Numbered from the stretch's first letter, positions 53,001-62,568 are shown. The stretch: DNA of 64,000 nt from Drosophila pseudoobscura (GCF_009870125.1 NC_046679.1:2356001-2420000); one strand, 5' to 3'. The notes: a model not told the origin generated them from the sequence alone. Program-made: numbers and translations.

Positions 53001-53403
53001 TGAGCACTCGTACATTTTTAATACGCTCGAGATACAATAATTTATATGCGTGGCACGTAAGCGCCCGGCAGCAAGCAGCAAGCAGCAAGGTGGCACGACG
53101 ACGAGGCAGGATCTGAGGCAGAAGCAGAAGCGGAGCCAGAGGCAGACGGAGGTGTATACAAAAAATGCGTCTCGAGGCCCATCCTGTGGCTCCATATGTG
53201 CGAGTGAGAGTGCGGCTTAGCAGTGGAGTAAGATGCACAAGTGTGGGTCTGGTTGGATAGACAATACAGCGGCGCATACGGATCCGCATACGTAACTATG
53301 CTACAAATTGTTGTTGTTGTTCTTGGCACAGCCCTGTGGCCCTGCGGCCCTGTGGCACAGCCGATGAGATGAAGCGGCAACGTAATGATATGCCAAGCAG
53401 CGA

Positions 53404-53426
53404 CGCGCCGCGCCGCGCCGCGCCGC
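53404..53426. repeat. (CGCGC)n GC repeat
   Basis: Four GCGCC pentamers in a short, extremely CpG-dense run. Confidence 0.85.
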
Positions 53427-53579
53427 CACGAGTGCGACAGATTAGCATAGAAAGCAGGGCAGCTGGCTCTATAGAAGCTTTTTCCATTAATTGAACAGTC
53501 TAACCCGAGATATGAGAAAATGTATATGGAAATTAGCAAAAGCAATTGAAATTTTTACAAAAGTAACGCCTAGACTTGT

Positions 53580-53945
53580 AGAGTCGGATCTAAAAATATA
53601 TCTGGAATGGAATCCGAGATTCCGTCGTAGCCCAAATAGCAAACAGAGGCATATCCTTGCTCAGCCCTAAACAGTGTCAAAACCATTTTCAGCTGGAGGA
53701 CAAAATTTATTCGTTTTTGACCTTGTTTCGTTTGATACCACCTTGAGAGAGGGTATTGCTGATGTTTCTTAGATGATAGCCCTGCAAGAAACGAAGTACT
53801 TCCGAACATCTAAAGTGAAGAGGTTTTGTAGTTTTTTGATCAGCATCAATTTACGGGTCATTATATTATGATTCATCGGAATCTGCCAGGGTCTACCGAG
53901 TCTGCCAGGGTATCTCAGCCTTCGGTGTTCGAAGGTATCCATCCT
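53580..53945. mobile_element. Possible degenerate repeat-element fragment
   Basis: This block differs in texture from its flanks. It ends with two copies of TCTGCCAGGGT (53,882-53,892 and 53,901-53,911) followed by a GGGTATC-type end and a CTTCGGTGTTCGAAGG stem. Such ends resemble decayed dispersed repeats in Drosophila, but no family can be named from reading alone. Confidence 0.25.
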
Positions 53946-55630
53946 GCATAACTTGTTTTGTTTTATTCTGCTTGTTGTTGTTGCTGTTTTTCCGTTTTTG
54001 GGTTTTCCGTTTTGTTTTCTTTTTTCCCCGTATTTGGGGCTCGTACAAAGGCGTTAAATTTAGGAACGCCCACACGTAGCCGTGTCAATACTCCTCTCCG
54101 TTCCGCCAATGCGGATGTGTGTGTGTGTGTGCGCGTGAGCACTTTATGTCTTAAATAAGTCAACAACAGGAGGAGCTCCAGCTCCCACAGTGCCCCCGAA
54201 AGAAGGATCAGGCAGTGCGAGGCAGAGCGGGGCAGGGAAGCAACAGCAGTCGTCGGCGGGGCAAACAACTCTGCCCAACGTCGCAGAGAGCGAGAGCTGT
54301 GGCAACTTGTGTTTACACTTTTGTGGGTTTTGTTTATGATGTCAAATAAAAGTGCACAACAATACCGAATAAATATTTTATTACTTTGATGAGTCCGTTT
54401 GTCTAAAAAAAAAAGAAAAGAAAACAACAACCGAGCCGACTGCCTACTTCCGATGCAGTGACTTAAAGCGTTTTTTTTTTCCACACCTCAAGAGCTTAAA
54501 GATGCCTGTCTGGGGCTGGGGCTGGGGCTGGGGCTGGGACTGGGGAGAAAGTTGGTCGGATTGGATGCGAGAGATTCCATCTTTGGGGCGCACATACTCG
54601 TAAACAGCTTTTGACAAATGTGCGCCTAATAGAAATAAATGCAAATATAAACTTGTCCAACTTGAAGCGCTCACGGGCCTGTCGTCTGTCAGACATTGTC
54701 CATTTGTCAGCGCCAGTCGTCGACCTCCTCCTGCCGGAGAATGTGAATGCGAATGGGAATGGGAATGGGGCCGAGAGGCTGACGTCTGTTCCCGTTTTTA
54801 TTGTCTCACTCGTATGATAAACATCTTCGCCTATTGCCGCCAGTATTTCAAACCGACTGACTGACTCTCCTTCTCTCTTATCATTAAGCATTATCGCGCG
54901 ACGTATTTGTGCCCCGGCTTTTATTGTCTCCTTTAACCGCAGAGGCGGTCGAGACCGAGAGCAGTCGCGCCCTTTGTCTTTGCTTTGTTGCTTTTATGTT
55001 GATTAAATTATAAAATATTTATTTCAGAGTCGCTGTCAATGCTGCCGCTGCCGCTGCCGCTACTGTACATAAATTTTGCTGTTATTGTGCGTCCTACGCT
55101 GCGTGTACACAATTTTTTGGAGGCAAGTGTCAAAGTCTCCATCTTGTGCTCTTTCTGATGCGAATCCCGTAGGTCAATTCATTTTAGAGTTATCCTCTTA
55201 TAGTGCTCAACATCGTGACGCTTGCCTGGGGCAAACTAAGGTCTCAGGGCAGAAAAGTAGCCGCACTTTGTTACCCTGAGGTTGCCCTGATTCCATCGGA
55301 GACAAGAAACAACTTTTTGTATTAATTTCCTTGTCTAAATTCCCTGATTTGGTGGCCTAATTGCTGGGTTAGCTGATATTTTGGAGCTCCAGACGATGCC
55401 AGTAACTTTTATCGGCTTTTCATAATTGGTGTACAATATATTTTAAGTACGAACATTTACCAGACGTTCTGGCTTTCCTGGCGAATTTCTGTTAATTAAT
55501 ATGTACTTGGAATTTGTACACTCGTATCAGTAGATCGACTTTTTTGAGATATCTACCCTTAGCCGAAATGTGTCGAAATTAATTGCCATGTCGCTCATTT
55601 TTTCGAACATCGAAGATCTCGTGGATCGGA
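53946..55630. other. Non-coding DNA upstream of the Diedel-like cluster
   Basis: No gene recognised. The main feature is a G-rich array at 54,511-54,546. The final 200 bp before 55,634 are AT-rich and probably contain the upstream regulatory DNA of Diedel-like copy 1. I could not assign specific STAT or NF-kB sites there with confidence. Confidence 0.45.
54511..54546. repeat. (GGGGCT)n array with quadruplex potential
   Basis: Six runs of three or four G separated by CT or ACT, which satisfies the simple pattern for an intramolecular G-quadruplex. Confidence 0.85.
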
Positions 55631-55633
55631 ACT

Positions 55634-55671
55634 CTTTAAAAAGCTTTCATCCTGTACTCATTTCTTCAGTC
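55634..55671 (+). promoter_or_regulatory. Core promoter of Diedel-like copy 1
   Basis: CTTTAAAAAGC at 55,634-55,644 is a TATA-like box. The initiator TCAGTC at 55,666-55,671 puts A(+1) at 55,668, 34 nt from the first C of the box. This gives a 47-nt leader before the ATG. The other two copies share the box and the exact spacing. Confidence 0.6.
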
Positions 55672-55715
55672 GTTCAGCATTTCCCATCTCTTGTACATCG
55701 CCTGCACTGTTAAAT

Positions 55716-56066
55716 ATGAGATTTTTTATTTTCCCGCCACTTATCCTTGCCATTTGGCTAATCTGCCTATCCTCAACGACCAAGGCCGACTGCTGCAAGC
55801 CCACAAAGATACGTTTTGAGCTGGCCGCGAACAATGGAACCCATACCTGTGAGACCTACGGCGGGAAGCCAGGCAAGAACTACACCTGCAAGGCAAAGAT
55901 CTGCAATGACGGCAACAATGTGAGGGGCACGTGGTGCGGAAAAGGCAGGTGCAATCCGAGCGGATGTCACTGCAAGAAAGGGTGCCTTGCCAGCGGCGCG
56001 AGTGCCATTGACAGCTTCCGCGAGAAGCATGGTTTCTTCAATTTTATCTATGTGGGACACAATTAA
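55716..56066 (+). CDS. Diedel-family secreted protein, copy 1
   Basis: A single-exon frame of 116 residues. Residues 1-24 are a signal peptide (MRFFIFPP, then a hydrophobic LILAIWLICL), with probable cleavage before the paired cysteines in ADCCKPT. The mature part, about 92 residues, has ten cysteines in the order CC, HTC, YTC, KIC, WC, GRC, SGC, HC, KGC, enough for five disulfides. The motifs ICNDG and WCGKGxCxxxGCxCKKGC are shared by all three local copies. Diedel of D. melanogaster is a secreted, cytokine-like protein of this size that dampens IMD immune signalling, and insect DNA viruses carry homologues. The family call rests on remembered cysteine architecture, not on a search. The function of this copy is inferred. 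It lies head-to-tail with copies 2 and 3, and its 3' end abuts a BEL/Pao element. Confidence 0.8.
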   Translation: MRFFIFPPLILAIWLICLSSTTKADCCKPTKIRFELAANNGTHTCETYGGKPGKNYTCKAKICNDGNNVRGTWCGKGRCNPSGCHCKKGCLASGASAIDSFREKHGFFNFIYVGHN

Positions 56067-56081
56067 GCAGTGATTGGATTT

Positions 56082-56087
56082 AATAAA
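56082..56087 (+). terminator. Polyadenylation signal of Diedel-like copy 1
   Basis: AATAAA, 16 nt after the stop codon. Cleavage would be expected near 56,100-56,115, just before the transposon's target duplication at 56,120. Confidence 0.65.
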
Positions 56088-56119
56088 AAGATCGTTAATA
56101 ACCAAAAATAAGATGTACA

Positions 56120-56124
56120 GCAAG
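56120..56124. repeat. Target site duplication, left copy (GCAAG)
   Basis: GCAAG directly before the LTR, repeated at 62,569-62,573 directly after the other LTR. Confidence 0.9.
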
Positions 56125-56600
56125 TGTTGAGACAACGAGCTTTTTCGCTGACTATGATTGTTCAATAATTTCACAAATTATTAATTTCCGAAAACGTTAT
56201 AAATTTTATTATAGGTATTTTGTGTGTTGAGGGTGGCCGAAGATGCCAGAGCCTTTTACAATAGTATTAGAGTGACACACTTGGATGAGGCAAGCGAGCC
56301 GATCTCGAGCCAAAGTAATAGATTGGGGACAAAAGGGGTCTGTTCTCCAACTATATCAAGCGGTAACTGCTAGAGCAGGCGCAGCTGCTGACGGCTTAGC
56401 GACGGCATAGGAAAGAAAAGATAACAAGAGCGAGCATAGATAAGAATAGATGATTAAATGAGAGCATGTTGCTGAGCGAGCATAGATAAAGCTACGCTTA
56501 CGTTACGTTAGTTTAGTATAATGACCAAAATAGAAAAGAAAGTGAATTGATAGGCAATAAAACAATGGTATAAAATTTACACTCGGGCTTCGCCCGAACA
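56125..56600 (-). repeat. 3' LTR of BEL/Pao element (left copy)
   Basis: A 476-bp direct repeat of 62,093-62,568. In element orientation it begins TGTTCGGGCG and ends CTCAACA. It contains AATAAA (minus strand, 56,210-56,205) as a possible polyadenylation signal, a 6-bp stem hairpin CGGGC-GAA-GCCCG near its start, and an internal repeat of GAGCGAGCATAGATA. The gag-pol stop codon lies inside it. Confidence 0.95.
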
Positions 56601-59600
56601 TACTCCCCCCGTGGAAGGATCCATGCCTTTCACCTCATCTCGTAGAGGCAATAGACATAGTTTTGCAAGTGCTCTTCGGCTAACACCTGTAGCCATCCTG
56701 ATCAAGGCGACTCGAGATACGCCATCAGCTCCTGGGATGAGCTCGAGGATTCTCGCTAGAGGCCACTTCAGAGGAGGGAAGTTCTCGTCCTTAACAAGAA
56801 CGACATCATTGACGTGAAGCTCAGGATTCCGGGTGCGCCACTTCGTTCTTTCTTGAAGACTGGTTAAATACGATTGGCGCCAGCGAGACCAAAAGATTTG
56901 CTGAAGCTGTGTGACCTTCTGCCAACGGTCCAAGCGATCGACGTTTAAATGAACCAAGTCAGGCTCCAAGAAGGTTGTGATAGGGGCGCCAACTAGAAAA
57001 TGGCTGGGCGTGAGTACATCGAGATCTGCAGGGTTCTCTGAAAGAGGAAACAATGGCCTTGAATTAATGATTGCACAGATATTGCACGCGAGAGTGCGCA
57101 GCTCATCAAATCCAAGAAGCGAGGATCCGAGGGCACGTCGAAGATGATGCTTAGCAAGCTTGACTGACGCCTCCCACAATCCTCCAAAATGTGGCGATCT
57201 AGGAGGAATGAAACGCCAATCGATGCAATCGTTGAGACAAGCTTGATGCACGGCTTCTTGATGACTGTCGCTTAGGAATAGCGACTTAAGTTCCGCCAGT
57301 TCGTTCCGCGCTCCAACAAAATTTGTGGCATTATCTGACCAAATACGAATCGGTCTTCCACGGGTGCAAATGAAACGGCGAAGAGCAGAGAGGAACGCAG
57401 ATGTTGTAAGATCCTTCACAAGCTCGATGTGAACCGCCTTGGTGGAGAAGCATATAAAAATGCTCATGTAGCACTTTAGTGGGGGCCGGTTTCGAACTTC
57501 TGATTTATACAGGAACGGACCGCAATAGTCCACGCCGGTAACTAAAAATGCACGAGATTCGCTGACTCTGTCCACCGGAAGATCTGCCATTATTTGCTCG
57601 AGAGTTCGAGGCTTCACTCTAAAGCATCTGACACACTTTTGGATTACGTGTGCTACGGTCTTTCGGCCACCGATTGGCCAGTACGTTTGACGAATGATGG
57701 CTAATAGCGACTGGGGTCCAGCGTGAAGGTGCTTTTCGTGTAAGTGCCGTATCAGAGCAGAAGTGATGGAATGATTCTTGGGCAATATTATGGGATGCCG
57801 TGCTTCAAAGTCCAAGGTAGAGTTTTTAAGACGCCCTCCAACTCGAAGCAAACCGCAATCATCTAAAAATGGCGAAAGAGAGGCGATCGAGCTTGAAGCC
57901 TTGATGTCCCTTCGCGTTTCCAGGGCTCTTATTTCAGTGGATAGACGAGATTGTTGAGTAAGACGAATAAGCAGTTCGGTTCCCAAACGCAAGTCCTCCA
58001 CAGTTATTCCAGACTTTCGTCGATGAATGAATTTGCATACATACGCAAAAATTCGTTGCATTTTGGGGAAGGAATTTACAAACTTTGATTCTTCCACCAA
58101 ATATCTTGACGCGCAGTTTGTAATTAGTATGGTTTTTCGTGCCTCCAAAACCGGCTCTGGAAGAGCAGGTGTACTTGGCCATTGATCCTTACTGGCTGTC
58201 AAGTATGTAGGTCCATACTTCCAAAGATGAGAATTGATGAGCTCAGCTGGTAATGATCCTCGAGAAAGCATATCGGCAGGGTTTAGATCAGTTGGCACGT
58301 GGAGCCAAGACATTCCAGATGTGAGTTCCTGAATAACAGAAAGTCTATTAGCGACAAATACATTGAAGTTGGATGGTTGATTCTTGATCCAAGCCAAAAC
58401 GACTGTGGAGTCACACCAGCAATAATAAGAGCACTTGAAGTTCATCAAAGACACTTCATGCATAAGCTGAGCGAGTAGCGCTGCACCACATAATTCCAAC
58501 TTGGGTATTGTGATAGTCTTCAGTGGCGCTACACGAGATCTGGAAGATAGAAGATTTGCCTTGACTCCATTGTCGCCTTGCGAAACAGCGTAGATGCAAG
58601 CTCCATAAGCACTCATGCTGGCATCACAAAATCCATGCATTTCAAGGTTGCTGCTTCGAAGGAAAGATAGGCGCGGGAAAGAAATTTGTTGCATAGAGTC
58701 AAACTGCTGAATAAAGTTGATCCAAGTTGTGCGTAAGGAGACTGGCAGACTTTCATCCCAATGAAGCTTTTCTTTCCACAGCTGCTGTAGAAATATTTTT
58801 GCTTTAGTAATAACTGGCCCTATAAGTCCGAGTGGATCATAAAATCGTGCAATAGTTGACAATACAACTCGCTTAGTTGGTTTCGAAGGGACTTGATTGG
58901 GACAGAATGAAAATAATAGCTCATCCGAAGTGGGATTCCATGCTAAACCTAGCGTCTTGGTTACATCGCTGCCATCAGTAAATTTAACAAATGTTTCCCT
59001 ATCTTCATGGGGTGTTTGATTGAGTACATATGTATCGTTGGAACACCATTTTCTGATCTTGAAATTTCCTTTGGCTAATAGTCCTGACACCTGGCGAATT
59101 ATTTCCAGCACCTCATTTGTAGTATCTCCCCCCGTTAGCAAATCATCCACGTAAAAGTCCCGCAGCACAACTTCAGAGCCAATTGGATATGACGAACTCT
59201 CGTCTGCCGCTAGTTGGTGCATAGAACGGACGGCCAGAAATGCTGCTGGTTTCGTTCCATAGGTCACGGTATCCAGCTTGAATGTCCTTAGCTCCTCGAG
59301 GGGTGAGTCACGCCACAGTATGCACTGCAGAAAACTATCTTGGGGCGAGACACGGACGCATCTATACATTTTACAAATGTCACCAGTCAATGCTATACGA
59401 AAGGTACGAAATCGAAGAAGAGTCGTAACTAACTTTGGCTGAATTGTTGGGCCTGACATCAATATATCGTTGAGGGAATATCCTGTAGATGTACAAGCGG
59501 ATCCGTCGAAAACTACTCGGAGTTTTGTGGTGGTTTTGTCTTCTCTTAAGACGCAGTGATGAGGAAGAAAAAATTTGCATTGTTTAAGTGCGTCACTTTT

Positions 59601-61970
59601 GACAGGGGACATGTGATTCAAATCGACGTATTCCTTTATAAATGCGGCGTATTGGGCCTTGAGAAGCGGTTTGCGAACCAACTTGCGCTCTAGATTGAGA
59701 AATCTGCGATAGGCTTGTTGATAAGAATCTCCAAGAAGACTGTCACTCAGCTTTAAAGGCAATTGAACGCAATATTCGCCACTTGGAAGCCGACCGCAAT
59801 GTTTTTTGAAATGTTCCTCGCAAGCAATTTCCTCCTTTGTTGCTTCTGTAGCGGGACCGTGGCAGTTTTCCACTTCCCAGAACCTTCGCACTAGCTCATC
59901 CAAACCAACGGTAGGCGTTTGACTCAATTCCGTCGAACTAGAGGCAGCTAGGAGCACTGAGCTGCGGGAGTACTGACCTCCACCTGTGACAACCCAGCCG
60001 AGACGGGTTTTTTGTATTATAGGAAGTCCCCTCTCCAATTTGATCTGTCCAACGCATAAAATGTCGTAAAATAAGCTGGCTCCAATAAGTACATCGATGC
60101 GCTGAGATTTGTTAAAGTGTGGGTCAGCAAGGCTGATATTGGATGGCATTTCCCATTTGGATACATCAAATGAAGAAGCAGGCTGGTTTCCTGTAATACG
60201 TGGAGCAACGAGAGCTGTGAGACTCGTAAAGTAATCGGAAGTCCTGGATTGAATGACCAAATTAACTGAACCTTCCGTGTGAAATGCAGAATCAGCGCCG
60301 ATACCCGATACTGATACCGACCCTTTGGCTCGTTTCAGCTGAAGCCTCTGAGCAAAGCGAGAGGTTATTAAATTAATCTGAGAGCCTGAATCCAGAAGAG
60401 CCCGGCAAGGAAGAAGATCACCAACTCGACTCTTTATCATAATGACTGTCGTGGCTAGAAGCACTACGTCTGAGCTAAGATTCTGAGCAGGAGGCGAGCA
60501 TGGTGATGAAGCGGCAACAAGAGAACTTGAAAGATTGGGGCCTGGGCATAAGTCTGTCTGAATAGGAGACGTAGTAGCGTTTGCAGGTTCCGTGTTAACT
60601 GACGTAGGCAGCGGATTGTTGATATGTAAAAGGGTATGATGCTTTTCACCGCATGTGCGACAAGAGCCTGAACTGCAGGAGGTATTCCGATGTCCCTTCT
60701 TCAAACAGTTGAAGCAAACTCTAAGCTTCCTTGCCTCTCTAAGACGCAAAGATGGCGAAAGGTTTCCAAAGCGAGTGCAGCTGTAAATGTTATGCCCTTT
60801 ATTATCACAGAACACGCATTCCAATACGATTGTATTTGTAGCAACAAGACTGTGTTTTGAATGAGTGATTCGTTTATGTTTTCCAACCTGACTGCTATGG
60901 ATTTGAATCGACATAGCTTGATCCATGGTCTCCATGGCTTGACATCTCCTCTCCAAAAAAGCCGAAAAATGGTCCCATGTTGGTATGACGTTAGGGGGTG
61001 ACAGCTCCTCCCATTTGGTCCTGGTATCAGAGTCGAGATACTTGTATGTGGAGTTAACGATGATGCATCCAGCTATTTCCTCCATGGTACCCATCGATCT
61101 AAGCGCTCTCATGTGAGAATGAAGCTTGTCCGATAAAGTACGTAGCTTTGTAGTTGACCCATCTTCAACCTTCTCATGCCTCAGAATCTCAGCGACGTGT
61201 GCCTGAAAGATTAAACGTTTATTATTGAAACGATTGTTTAAAATGTCCAATGCAATATCATAATTGCTCTCCGATACTTCCAAAGAGCGAACAGCCTCCA
61301 GGGCAGGTCCATCCAAACATGAGCGCAGGTGCTGGAACTTCTCAATCTTTGATAGAAAGGGCTCCTGATCTATTACTGTGCTAAACATCGAGTAAAAGTC
61401 TGCCCACTCAGTATAACCTCCACGGAAAGTGGGAAGTTTAATGTCAGGAATATGATATCGTGACCGTACATTTCCGGAGGCAGTAACGTTGAGCTCGGGT
61501 CGTATCGTTGAGTGATGCGGCATGTTCTGGGTAGTCCTGCGGAGTGCTGAGCGAATACGAACTTCGATTTCCATCGCCAAATCGTCAAAATTGTTGCTTA
61601 AGTCGCTGCCAATTTCGCTTACATCAAGCTCTTCTAAATTAGAATGAGTAACATTAAATGAGTCGGACATTTTTTCCAAGAATTTTAAATGAACACTTAG
61701 CGCATCTTCACTGATTGGGTTGTTTTCATCATTCAATATCGTCTCTCGAAGTGAAACGGCTTTTTTGTATATTGAGAGTGCCTTTAGTTTGTAAAAAGAC
61801 ACCCTGTTTTCCGGCACGTCATTAGACTCATCCATTTTCGACAGGCAGCAGCGAGCAAAGCACAAAGAAGAATCGAAGAACCAACCGTTTGATTTTTTTT
61901 GGTATGCAAGCGCAAGTGCAGCGAACCCGAAGCCGCTAATGCACGTAGCTGTATTAGTGCTTGTAAGCAA
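56577..61970 (-). CDS. BEL/Pao gag-pol polyprotein
   Basis: One continuous frame, 1,797 residues from the first ATG. The likelier start is Met46 at 61,835 (MDESND), because the first 45 residues look non-coding. The order is a gag region with the Pao-type core (PTFRGGYTEWADF, about residue 180); three zinc knuckles (CVFCDNKGHNIYSC at 385-398, CFNCLKKGHRNTSC at 419-432, then CRTCGEKHHTLLH); an aspartic protease (DSGSQ, catalytic Asp527); reverse transcriptase (YVDD at 940-943); RNase H (FCDAS near 1,115, WCDST near 1,185); integrase with an HHCC-like zinc site (HLHEKH near 1,410, CVRC) and a DDE triad at about D1481, D1546 and E1600; then the C-terminal domain usual for BEL/Pao (LHVNDVVLVKDE). 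Gag, protease and pol share one frame, as usual in this superfamily. No stop or frameshift is seen, and the frame ends inside the 3' LTR. Confidence 0.95.
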   Translation of the reverse strand: MLTSTNTATCISGFGFAALALAYQKKSNGWFFDSSLCFARCCLSKMDESNDVPENRVSFYKLKALSIYKKAVSLRETILNDENNPISEDALSVHLKFLEKMSDSFNVTHSNLEELDVSEIGSDLSNNFDDLAMEIEVRIRSALRRTTQNMPHHSTIRPELNVTASGNVRSRYHIPDIKLPTFRGGYTEWADFYSMFSTVIDQEPFLSKIEKFQHLRSCLDGPALEAVRSLEVSESNYDIALDILNNRFNNKRLIFQAHVAEILRHEKVEDGSTTKLRTLSDKLHSHMRALRSMGTMEEIAGCIIVNSTYKYLDSDTRTKWEELSPPNVIPTWDHFSAFLERRCQAMETMDQAMSIQIHSSQVGKHKRITHSKHSLVATNTIVLECVFCDNKGHNIYSCTRFGNLSPSLRLREARKLRVCFNCLKKGHRNTSCSSGSCRTCGEKHHTLLHINNPLPTSVNTEPANATTSPIQTDLCPGPNLSSSLVAASSPCSPPAQNLSSDVVLLATTVIMIKSRVGDLLPCRALLDSGSQINLITSRFAQRLQLKRAKGSVSVSGIGADSAFHTEGSVNLVIQSRTSDYFTSLTALVAPRITGNQPASSFDVSKWEMPSNISLADPHFNKSQRIDVLIGASLFYDILCVGQIKLERGLPIIQKTRLGWVVTGGGQYSRSSVLLAASSSTELSQTPTVGLDELVRRFWEVENCHGPATEATKEEIACEEHFKKHCGRLPSGEYCVQLPLKLSDSLLGDSYQQAYRRFLNLERKLVRKPLLKAQYAAFIKEYVDLNHMSPVKSDALKQCKFFLPHHCVLREDKTTTKLRVVFDGSACTSTGYSLNDILMSGPTIQPKLVTTLLRFRTFRIALTGDICKMYRCVRVSPQDSFLQCILWRDSPLEELRTFKLDTVTYGTKPAAFLAVRSMHQLAADESSSYPIGSEVVLRDFYVDDLLTGGDTTNEVLEIIRQVSGLLAKGNFKIRKWCSNDTYVLNQTPHEDRETFVKFTDGSDVTKTLGLAWNPTSDELLFSFCPNQVPSKPTKRVVLSTIARFYDPLGLIGPVITKAKIFLQQLWKEKLHWDESLPVSLRTTWINFIQQFDSMQQISFPRLSFLRSSNLEMHGFCDASMSAYGACIYAVSQGDNGVKANLLSSRSRVAPLKTITIPKLELCGAALLAQLMHEVSLMNFKCSYYCWCDSTVVLAWIKNQPSNFNVFVANRLSVIQELTSGMSWLHVPTDLNPADMLSRGSLPAELINSHLWKYGPTYLTASKDQWPSTPALPEPVLEARKTILITNCASRYLVEESKFVNSFPKMQRIFAYVCKFIHRRKSGITVEDLRLGTELLIRLTQQSRLSTEIRALETRRDIKASSSIASLSPFLDDCGLLRVGGRLKNSTLDFEARHPIILPKNHSITSALIRHLHEKHLHAGPQSLLAIIRQTYWPIGGRKTVAHVIQKCVRCFRVKPRTLEQIMADLPVDRVSESRAFLVTGVDYCGPFLYKSEVRNRPPLKCYMSIFICFSTKAVHIELVKDLTTSAFLSALRRFICTRGRPIRIWSDNATNFVGARNELAELKSLFLSDSHQEAVHQACLNDCIDWRFIPPRSPHFGGLWEASVKLAKHHLRRALGSSLLGFDELRTLACNICAIINSRPLFPLSENPADLDVLTPSHFLVGAPITTFLEPDLVHLNVDRLDRWQKVTQLQQIFWSRWRQSYLTSLQERTKWRTRNPELHVNDVVLVKDENFPPLKWPLARILELIPGADGVSRVALIRMATGVSRRALAKLCLLPLRDEVKGMDPSTGGVCSGEARV
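56601..56610 (-). other. Polypurine tract of BEL/Pao element
   Basis: The minus strand reads GGGGGGAGTA directly before the 3' LTR, the expected primer for plus-strand synthesis. It is also translated as part of the gag-pol C terminus. Confidence 0.8.
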
Positions 61971-62092
61971 GCGCGCGACGAAATGGGAACTAACCGCTTC
62001 GCGTTCGAACAGTTATGTTTAGCGGATAATTTTCACTGTTTATAATTGTTTATTTCCAAATTGTTACTGACGATCACGTCGGGGTCACCAAA
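61971..62092 (-). other. 5' leader of BEL/Pao element
   Basis: A short untranslated stretch between the 5' LTR and the longest frame. It extends to 61,836 if Met46 is the start. It contains the primer-binding site at its beginning. Confidence 0.7.
62073..62090 (-). other. Primer-binding site, tRNA-Trp
   Basis: The minus strand reads TGGTGACCCCGACGTGAT, two bases inside the 5' LTR. This is complementary to the conserved 3' end of eukaryotic tRNA-Trp plus CCA over 18 nt, as I recall that tRNA. Confidence 0.8.
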
Positions 62093-62568
62093 TGTTGAGA
62101 CAACGAGCTTTTTCGCTGACTATGATTGTTCAATAATTTCACAAATTATTAATTTCCGAAAACGTTATAAATTTTATTATAGGTATTTTGTGTGTTGAGG
62201 GTGGCCGAAGATGCCAGAGCCTTTTACAATAGTATTAGAGTGACACACTTGGATGAGGCAAGCGAGCCGATCTCGAGCCAAAGTAATAGATTGGGGACAA
62301 AAGGGGTCTGTTCTCCAACTATATCAAGCGGTAACTGCTAGAGCAGGCGCAGCTGCTGACGGCTTAGCGACGGCATAGGAAAGAAAAGATAACAAGAGCG
62401 AGCATAGATAAGAATAGATGATTAAATGAGAGCATGTTGCTGAGCGAGCATAGATAAAGCTACGCTTACGTTACGTTAGTTTAGTATAATGACCAAAATA
62501 GAAAAGAAAGTGAATTGATAGGCAATAAAACAATGGTATAAAATTTACACTCGGGCTTCGCCCGAACA
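62093..62568 (-). repeat. 5' LTR of BEL/Pao element (right copy)
   Basis: The 476-bp partner of 56,125-56,600, with no difference found by eye. As the 5' LTR it should contain the element's promoter, directing transcription leftwards, away from Diedel-like copy 2. Confidence 0.95.

Larger units (their letters stand above)
45191..53579. other. Non-coding DNA with repeats
   Basis: No supportable gene. Contents are GACTCC-type hexamers (45,737-45,787), CTCCGG units (45,853-45,890), a TTTTA run (50,038-50,065), CAGTCT/CAGATT units (50,830-50,862), a TG run (51,375-51,393) and CGCGC units (53,404-53,426). Overlapping frames up to 177 codons follow these compositions. Confidence 0.45.
56125..62568 (-). 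mobile_element. Complete BEL/Pao LTR retrotransposon
   Basis: This 6,444-bp element is oriented on the minus strand. Two 476-bp LTRs (TG...CA ends) flank it and appear identical base for base by eye. A 5-bp target duplication GCAAG surrounds it. The primer-binding site matches the 3' end of tRNA-Trp. A G-rich purine tract precedes the 3' LTR. One unbroken gag-pol frame of up to 1,797 residues carries every expected domain with its catalytic residues. Identical LTRs mean insertion very recently in evolutionary terms, and nothing visible disables it. It separates Diedel-like copies 1 and 2 and is convergent with copy 1. I assign the BEL/Pao superfamily but not a named family. Confidence 0.95.

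Noticed and set aside
1..55630. Search for tRNA genes, known microRNA hairpins and CRISPR-like arrays
   Set aside because: No tRNA box pattern, no familiar mature microRNA sequence and no spaced-repeat array was recognised by eye. A covariance-model scan would be needed to exclude RNA genes.
61836..61970. First 45 codons of the BEL/Pao frame as true gag N terminus
   Set aside because: Residues are atypical and the frame from Met46 (MDESND) fits better. I kept the longer coordinates but regard Met46 as the likely start.
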